Of a stretch of 9,173 nucleotides of DNA, positions 5,287 through 9,173 are shown piece after piece. Every line of letters begins with the position of its first letter. Positions within the stretch are counted from its first letter, which is position 1. Source of the DNA: JAVHQB01 sp049299915 (lineage in GTDB: Bacteria > Patescibacteriota > Minisyncoccia > UBA6257 > JAVHQB01); NCBI GenBank assembly GCA_049299915.1, contig JBAQYG010000051.1, positions 1-9,173 of the forward strand, given 5' to 3'. The notes under the pieces are model-generated. The model ran no database searches. It was not told where the DNA came from and worked only from the letters and a program-made list of their open reading frames with translations. A program made the position numbers and the translations under genes.

Positions 5287-6975
5287 TTAAATTAATTTTT
5301 TATACATATAAGTTTGTACTAACCGATACCCTTTTTCGTAATAATATTTTCTTACCCCTATACCAGCAATAATAGCTAGAGAGGAGCAACTCTCGAGTTT
5401 AGCAATTTTTTCCGCCTCTTTCAACAGGCTAGAGCCCAACCCTTTATGTTGAATCGGTCCCAGACTTTTTAATTTGGTAGCTTCACCGTAAACATGAATT
5501 TCCCTTACTAGAGCTGTTTTACCCTTGAAATTCTTGTAAGCATTCAAATTATCTTCACAAATTCTTAAACGCAATAGACCATAAAGTCTATTTTCTTTAT
5601 CGATGTATTCTAAAAAATATTCCTTACCTCCCGCACATTCATAAGTTGTCTTTTTGAAGATTAATTTTTTAGCTGGAATATCACCAGCTATTTCCCTGCT
5701 TCTAATTTCTACAATGGGGGTTTTATTTTTTAGAAATAATCTATCTAAATCTTCATGCAGATTAGAAATAGTGGAACCAGAGACAATTTCTCCTGCAGGA
5801 ATATCTCTTATAAGCCTCTGAACCCTAACATAATTAGGGAGCACCTTGTAGATTGAATAAAGGGTAGATAATAAAGTTTTATTGGAATAGGAAATGTATC
5901 GATTTGCTTTATACCATTTAGCTAAATCCGATCCCTTTACTACCATGGTGGGGTAGATTTTTAAATAATCTGGGCGATAAGCAGGGTTTTTAAAGAGCTC
6001 TTTAAAAGTAGAAATATCACTTCGAGGAGTTGCCCCAGGGAGATTGGGCATCATATGGAAATTCACTTTGAATCCAAAATCCCTTAAAAGTTTATTAGCA
6101 TTTTGAATCTCTAGTAAGCCATGTCCCCTTTTAATGGTTTTGAGAATTTGCTCGTCCAGACTTTGAACGCCAATTTCTATACGAGTTACTCCTAATTCTC
6201 TTAAAAACTTAAGCTCTTCTACATTAATAAAATCCGGTCGAGTTTCTACAGTAATGCCAATAATTCTATTATCAGCTTTTTCATTAGACTTTTGAATCTT
6301 ATTTAAATCTATCTTTTTAGGAATATCGAGATAGCCTCTTTTTAAAACTAGCAATAGATCTGTATTGGCTGCTAAGAAAATTTTAGCAATAAAATCCTTG
6401 CGATATTTTTTATCGTAGAAAGAGAACGTTCCACCCTGAATAATAATATCAATTTTAGAAACTGAGTGTCCCAACAATTTTAATTGAATAAGGCGTGAAA
6501 GAGTTTGCTTTATGGGATCATAATCATTCCTGATAGCTCTCATTATAGCTGGTTCATCCTTTAAATAACTTTTCGGTGTATCTTTCCCTTTAGGACAATA
6601 AAGACAATTAAAAGGACAACCACCAGGAGCAGTGAATAATGAGACGGGAGCTACTCCTGACTGAGTGCGTCTGTCATGGGTTTTTAAAAGGATAGCAATT
6701 TTTTCTAATGAAGACCCCTTGATTTGTTTAAAAAGATTTTTTTCGGTTAATAAGATATAGTTAAGATACCAACGAGGTAATTGACCCTTGAGATTATGTT
6801 TCTTGGCTATCTGATTTAAAATAAGCTCTGCTTCTTTTTTACTAAATCCCTTTTTTGAGATATTCTTCTCTAAACCAAAAATAGCCTCTAGTGCAGCAGC
6901 TTTATAGATTTTTGTTGGTTGGGGTAGGTTATCCGACCATTTTAAATAAACTCTTCGTGTATTAGCTGATTTCAT
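5287..6975 (-). CDS. elp3: Elp3-type tRNA uridine(34) carboxymethylating radical SAM/acetyltransferase
   Basis: Elp3 uses acetyl-CoA and radical SAM chemistry to make cm5U at the wobble uridine. The protein is 562 aa, full length for a stand-alone Elp3. Order: a tRNA-binding N-terminal region (1-100); radical SAM core with RTQSGVAPV, then the cluster motif CPFNCLYC (C120, C124, C127), PKSY..EPAIMRA, GHSVSKIDIIIQGGTFS, IEIGVQSLD, NFHMMPNLPGATP and LKIYPTMVVKG; then RVQRLIRDIPAGEI; and a C-terminal GNAT domain (about 440-562) with REIHVYGE, QHKGLGSSLL and AIIAGIGVRKYYYEKGY. The CX3CX2C spacing is shorter than the CX9CX2C I recall for yeast Elp3. No Elp1/2/4/5/6 genes are nearby, as expected for bacterial and archaeal single-protein Elp3. 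It is first in a five-gene operon, and its start is 15 bases from the divergent asparagine-synthetase-like gene. Confidence 0.95.
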   Translation of the reverse strand: MKSANTRRVYLKWSDNLPQPTKIYKAAALEAIFGLEKNISKKGFSKKEAELILNQIAKKHNLKGQLPRWYLNYILLTEKNLFKQIKGSSLEKIAILLKTHDRRTQSGVAPVSLFTAPGGCPFNCLYCPKGKDTPKSYLKDEPAIMRAIRNDYDPIKQTLSRLIQLKLLGHSVSKIDIIIQGGTFSFYDKKYRKDFIAKIFLAANTDLLLVLKRGYLDIPKKIDLNKIQKSNEKADNRIIGITVETRPDFINVEELKFLRELGVTRIEIGVQSLDEQILKTIKRGHGLLEIQNANKLLRDFGFKVNFHMMPNLPGATPRSDISTFKELFKNPAYRPDYLKIYPTMVVKGSDLAKWYKANRYISYSNKTLLSTLYSIYKVLPNYVRVQRLIRDIPAGEIVSGSTISNLHEDLDRLFLKNKTPIVEIRSREIAGDIPAKKLIFKKTTYECAGGKEYFLEYIDKENRLYGLLRLRICEDNLNAYKNFKGKTALVREIHVYGEATKLKSLGPIQHKGLGSSLLKEAEKIAKLESCSSLAIIAGIGVRKYYYEKGYRLVQTYMYKKLI

Positions 6976-6987
6976 TATGTAAAGCCT

Positions 6988-6996
6988 ATTATGTCA
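6988..6996 (-). promoter_or_regulatory. Possible extended -10 (TGACATAAT) for the elp3 operon
   Basis: On the minus strand TGA-CATAAT matches a TGn extended -10 with five of six -10 bases. It lies 12 bases before the elp3 ATG, so the leader would be about six bases, too short for an SD, and none is visible. The element overlaps the ATG of the divergent gene. A CATTAT at 6973-6978 on the plus strand is a symmetric but weaker candidate for that gene. Confidence 0.4.
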
Positions 6997-7782
6997 GAAA
7001 ACATAGATATTATCGTCGAGAAGTTAATAACCCTTTTAAAGGGTAGTTTTGAGGGTTTAAAAGGGGTTATAAAGGATGAAAAAGCCGGGATTATTGTTTC
7101 CGGCGGCCTAGATAGCTCTATTATAGCACACCTTTCTGACACTTATTTAAAAGACTCGTTCTATTTATCTCTAGCTGGTAAAGATAGTCTAGACAAACCT
7201 TTTTTAGATATTTTGAGTAATCATCTGTCTCATAAAATAGAAATAGTAGATCCTCAATCATTTTTAAAAGAAGATGTAGATATAGTAAAAGAGATTTTAG
7301 AAAAAAAAGGAATTGAAACCAATTTAATGCAAATGAGTTTAGGTTTAGGCTTTTATCTTTTAGCTTCTTATGCTAAAAAAGTTGGTTTAAAATATATTCT
7401 GACAGGTCAAGGAGCGGATGAAATTTTTGGTGGATATACCCGTTATAAAAATTACGAAGGCGATTTAAAAGAATATTTAAAATCGGATTACGAACAAATA
7501 GGTAGAATTGATTATAAAAGAGATCGCGCTATTTTAAATCATTTTAATATAGAGCTCATTAATCCCTATGAAGAAAAACAATTTTTAGAATACGCCCTAT
7601 TAATTCCTCCAGAATTGAAATTATATAAACAGAATGAGACTATTATAGAAAAATATGTTTTGAGGTTGGTGGCTCAAAAATTGGGATTACCTGAGGAAAT
7701 AGTTTGGCGACCTAAAAAAGCCTTTCAATATTCTTCCCGTATTCAAAAGATATTAGCAGCTTATTTGGGAATTAAAATTTAA
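6991..7782 (+). CDS. Stand-alone asparagine-synthetase-type ATP pyrophosphatase
   Basis: A 263-aa protein made only of the synthetase half of AsnB-type enzymes, which activates a carboxylate as an acyl-adenylate for amidation. The N-terminal glutaminase domain, with its essential Cys2, is absent. Motifs: the PP-loop SGGLDSS (residues 37-43), the 'ILTGQGADEIFGGYTRY' block (136-152), and the late RPKKAFQYSS (240-249), equivalent to the R/K-rich substrate loop near the AsnB C terminus. It could make asparagine from free ammonia or amidate another substrate. Similar lone domains are, to my recollection, common in archaea. The start at 6991 has no SD and is 15 bases from the divergent elp3, hinting at co-regulation. 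A role in amidating the Elp3 product is a speculation treated under findings. It ends just before the shared terminator at 7793. Confidence 0.88.
   Translation: MSENIDIIVEKLITLLKGSFEGLKGVIKDEKAGIIVSGGLDSSIIAHLSDTYLKDSFYLSLAGKDSLDKPFLDILSNHLSHKIEIVDPQSFLKEDVDIVKEILEKKGIETNLMQMSLGLGFYLLASYAKKVGLKYILTGQGADEIFGGYTRYKNYEGDLKEYLKSDYEQIGRIDYKRDRAILNHFNIELINPYEEKQFLEYALLIPPELKLYKQNETIIEKYVLRLVAQKLGLPEEIVWRPKKAFQYSSRIQKILAAYLGIKI
7027..7070. repeat. 14-bp inverted repeat inside the 5' end of the AsnB-like gene
   Basis: ATAACCCTTTTAAA (7027-7040) is complementary to TTTAAAAGGGGTTAT (7056-7070) with one unpaired base, around a 15-base spacer. It covers codons about 13-27 of the plus-strand gene and lies 52-95 bases upstream of the elp3 start. 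It could fold in the mRNA or act as a DNA operator between the divergent genes. Part of the symmetry may come from the repeated Leu-Lys-Gly codons. Confidence 0.45.
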
Positions 7783-7792
7783 ACCAATAATA

Positions 7793-7821
7793 AAGGGACC
7801 ATTGCTGGTCCCTTGTTTGTT
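7793..7821. terminator. Bidirectional intrinsic terminator between convergent genes
   Basis: AAGGGACCA (7793-7801) and TGGTCCCTT (7806-7814) form a perfect 9-bp stem around TTGC. GTTTGTT follows on the plus strand and TATTATTGG on the minus strand. It lies 10 bases after the AsnB-like stop and five bases after the 185-aa gene stop, so it serves both. Confidence 0.85.
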
Positions 7822-8377
7822 ATGGATTTACCAAATGTTCTAACGCGCCAATAATTTGGCGCACTTCTTGCTTCACGGCGGTCCTTTTCATCACTGGCCT
7901 AACTTCTGTTTCAGGCTTAGCCCTTACTTTGGGTTTAGCTTCTATCTCGTTAGCCAGCTTTTCTATACGACTTAATATGGGTTTCAGTTTTGGTAGGCCG
8001 AGTAGCTTGGTAAGGACTTTGTCTTGAGCCAAGGAAAGTAAAAAATCCTTGGCTTCCAATCTCGGATCATCAGAGATGTATAAGACAAGAAAAGTAGTAA
8101 GACCGTATATACGAGAGTAAACCAAACGCTCTATATATGCAGTCTTCCTTTGTATGGCATATTGGATATGACAAAGGCGTTGTAGATATTTCGGGTCTCC
8201 TCTTTTGGTACGACTACTCAGATTGATTTGAGCGGTAACCTTAGACAAGACTTCAAACAATCTCCCTAAATCCTTAGCGGATTTACCAGGTTGTTTGATA
8301 TACACATGCCCATTGAACCCAAGCGCCAGGTCACCATTGGAATCTAGATACTCGGCAATATTAACTTGATTACCCAT
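7820..8377 (-). CDS. Hypothetical protein with basic C-terminal region (185 aa)
   Basis: I do not recognise this family. The protein is soluble. An N-terminal beta-like segment (residues 1-35, 'GDLALGFNGHVYI') is followed by mainly helical sequence. From about 135 onward there is a Lys/Arg-rich, Pro-containing tail (KPKVRAKPETEVRP, then VMKRTAVKQEVRQ) ending in a short amphipathic helix. The gene overlaps the end of the 190-aa gene by eight bases (ATGGGTAA) and has its own strong SD, GAGGAGG six bases before the ATG at 8377. The two are therefore almost certainly co-translated and may form a complex, since the partner's tail is acidic. The basic tail could bind nucleic acid. A toxin-antitoxin or partition-like pair is conceivable, but no motif supports either. 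Its SD contrasts with the SD-less conserved genes upstream. Confidence 0.85.
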   Translation of the reverse strand: MGNQVNIAEYLDSNGDLALGFNGHVYIKQPGKSAKDLGRLFEVLSKVTAQINLSSRTKRGDPKYLQRLCHIQYAIQRKTAYIERLVYSRIYGLTTFLVLYISDDPRLEAKDFLLSLAQDKVLTKLLGLPKLKPILSRIEKLANEIEAKPKVRAKPETEVRPVMKRTAVKQEVRQIIGALEHLVNP

Positions 8378-8942
8378 CTTTATCCTCCTCGGTTAAAGCG
8401 GCTCCTTCTGAATTGTCCACCTCAGTTGTTTCAATGTTATATGATTCCATGGTTTGAACCATATTGGTAATAAGTACAGCCATCTCTTCCGTGCTCTTGT
8501 CTTCTATTTCTCCCATATGAGAGAAAAAGAAATTACTGACCACCTCACTATTGGAGAGGCAACTCAACTGTTTAAGCATCTCCTTTTCTAGAGGACGGAA
8601 CCATGCATACCAGATGAGGGCCTTGAGAGACTCAAACATCACTGATTCTATTCCTTGTTGAGCAACAAGAATGATGTCTAGAGTTTCGACTTCTTCTGGA
8701 CCAGCTTTGTAGGTAAGAATTAGAGTGCCACTCTCTTCATCAAGAATTTTATAACTGATGAGGCTCTTTTCGGCCCGAGATTTGAGTTTGTATCTCAAAT
8801 ACACCTTGTCTGTTTCTCCTCGGTTATAAAAACATGGGTTGATACAGGCCTTAATCATTAATCGGTTAGCCCAGACTTGAAGTTCGTCAAAAAGATGGGT
8901 GTTTACAATATCAACGCCATTATCTGGTATTTGATCAGCCAT
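8370..8942 (-). CDS. Hypothetical protein with acidic C-terminal tail (190 aa)
   Basis: An unrecognised soluble protein. Residues about 15-95 alternate strands and turns, including 'DKVYLRYKLKSRAEKSL' and 'SGTLILTYKAGPEEVETLDIILV'. Residues 95-160 are helical, with an aromatic patch 'LKALIWYAWFRPLEKEML'. The last 25 residues are strongly acidic and probably disordered (EVDNSEGAALTEEDKDG). The start at 8942 is set by GGAGGT six bases upstream (TGGAGGTGACTATATG). A consensus TTGACA promoter lies about 75 bases further back, giving a leader of roughly 40 bases. It is the first gene of a two-gene unit with the basic 185-aa protein, which it overlaps by eight bases, and the unit ends at the terminator at 7793. 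Base composition is slightly richer in G+C than the conserved genes. No function can be proposed. Confidence 0.85.
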   Translation of the reverse strand: MADQIPDNGVDIVNTHLFDELQVWANRLMIKACINPCFYNRGETDKVYLRYKLKSRAEKSLISYKILDEESGTLILTYKAGPEEVETLDIILVAQQGIESVMFESLKALIWYAWFRPLEKEMLKQLSCLSNSEVVSNFFFSHMGEIEDKSTEEMAVLITNMVQTMESYNIETTEVDNSEGAALTEEDKDG

Positions 8943-8990
8943 ATAGTCACCTCCAGTAAAGGATGTGTTAACTTGTAGAGAACTGTTGGT

Positions 8991-9019
8991 ATGGTGCCAT
9001 AAGGATATCGGTTTGTCAA
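8991..9019 (-). promoter_or_regulatory. Possible promoter for the 190/185-aa gene pair
   Basis: On the minus strand TTGACA (9019-9014) is followed after 17 bp by CACCAT, preceded by TGG (extended -10). The -35 is perfect, but the -10 matches TATAAT at only three positions, so the call is tentative. Predicted start is about 8984, leaving a leader of about 40 bases with the SD GGAGGT before the ATG at 8942. Confidence 0.4.
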
Positions 9020-9127
9020 TTTACCCCTTTCTATTTCTCTTAAAATAATGTATTCTCTTAGTATATGAGTAATGATGAATCCATCCTTAGATTCAATAAG
9101 GTATCTTTTCGGTACGTAGAAACAAAA

Positions 9128-9152
9128 CCACTTTTAAACGAAGTGGATTTTT
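9128..9152. terminator. Possible intrinsic terminator near the right edge
   Basis: CCACTT (9128-9133) and AAGTGG (9141-9146) form a 6-bp stem around a seven-base loop, followed by ATTTTT on the plus strand. On the minus strand the stem is followed by TTTTGTTT. The stem is short. It more likely ends a minus-strand gene lying to the right than any plus-strand gene here. Confidence 0.4.
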
Positions 9153-9173
9153 CTATTCGACGGGGTACAAAAA

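Larger units (their letters stand above)
8943..9173. other. Intergenic region, promoter and leader plus a hairpin; no gene seen
   Basis: No frame of useful length with a start site occurs on either strand. The stretch holds the minus-strand leader and promoter of the 190-aa gene and a hairpin near the right edge. Any gene further right lies outside the window. Confidence 0.6.

Noticed and set aside
5090..5290. 66-codon plus-strand frame
   Set aside because: It is the reverse strand of the FKBP gene, whose domain motifs are unmistakable.
7030..7044. Short palindrome ACCCTTT-T-AAAGGGT as a terminator
   Set aside because: It is inside the AsnB-like coding region with no T-run after it, and it is part of the larger inverted repeat already listed.
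1..9173. CRISPR array, IS element or prophage
   Set aside because: No regularly spaced repeats, transposase, terminal inverted repeats or phage structural genes were seen; the small repeats at 1709-2101 are too few and irregular.

Overview
The window looks like a chromosomal piece of an A+T-rich bacterium with compact gene packing. The best guess is a member of the Candidate Phyla Radiation (Patescibacteria, Parcubacteria-like). This rests on gene content: a single-protein Elp3, a lone asparagine-synthetase catalytic domain, membrane-anchored FKBP, several short lineage-type hypotheticals, almost no spacer between co-directional genes and little use of Shine-Dalgarno (SD) sites. It is an inference, since no rRNA or marker gene is present. 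The genetic code appears standard: conserved Gly and Trp positions in the long genes use GGN and TGG. All confident genes end in TAA, except one in TAG.

Layout. (1) 13-969, minus: a membrane-anchored envelope protein with an apparently leaderless start. (2) 1005-2137, plus: a consensus sigma70 promoter and a strong intrinsic terminator bracket about 1.1 kb of more G+C-rich sequence. It holds one possible 84-aa gene and then about 730 bases with no convincing long reading frame, but with many stem-loops and repeated SD-like motifs. This is the least explained part of the window and the best candidate for something undescribed, either a large structured RNA or a set of tiny leader-type ORFs. 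(3) 2136-6975, minus: a tight five-gene operon elp3 - FKBP - DUF4258-like protein - queA - tgt, with intergenic gaps of 0-9 nt. Three of the five enzymes act on tRNA wobble position 34: Elp3 makes cm5U34, while Tgt and QueA carry out the tRNA-level steps of queuosine at G34. (4) 6991-7782, plus: a stand-alone asparagine-synthetase-like ATP pyrophosphatase whose start lies only 15 nt from that of elp3. (5) 7820-8942, minus: two overlapping unknown genes with strong SD sites, one protein with an acidic tail and one with a basic tail. They are separated from (4) by a shared bidirectional terminator. (6) 8943-9173: a promoter and leader for (5), plus a hairpin near the edge; no gene was seen.

Two expression styles coexist. 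The A+T-rich conserved genes lack SD sites and start at or near the transcript 5' end. The 84-aa ORF and the 190-/185-aa pair have textbook SD sites, and consensus TTGACA promoters precede them. This may mark genes of different origin or different expression needs.
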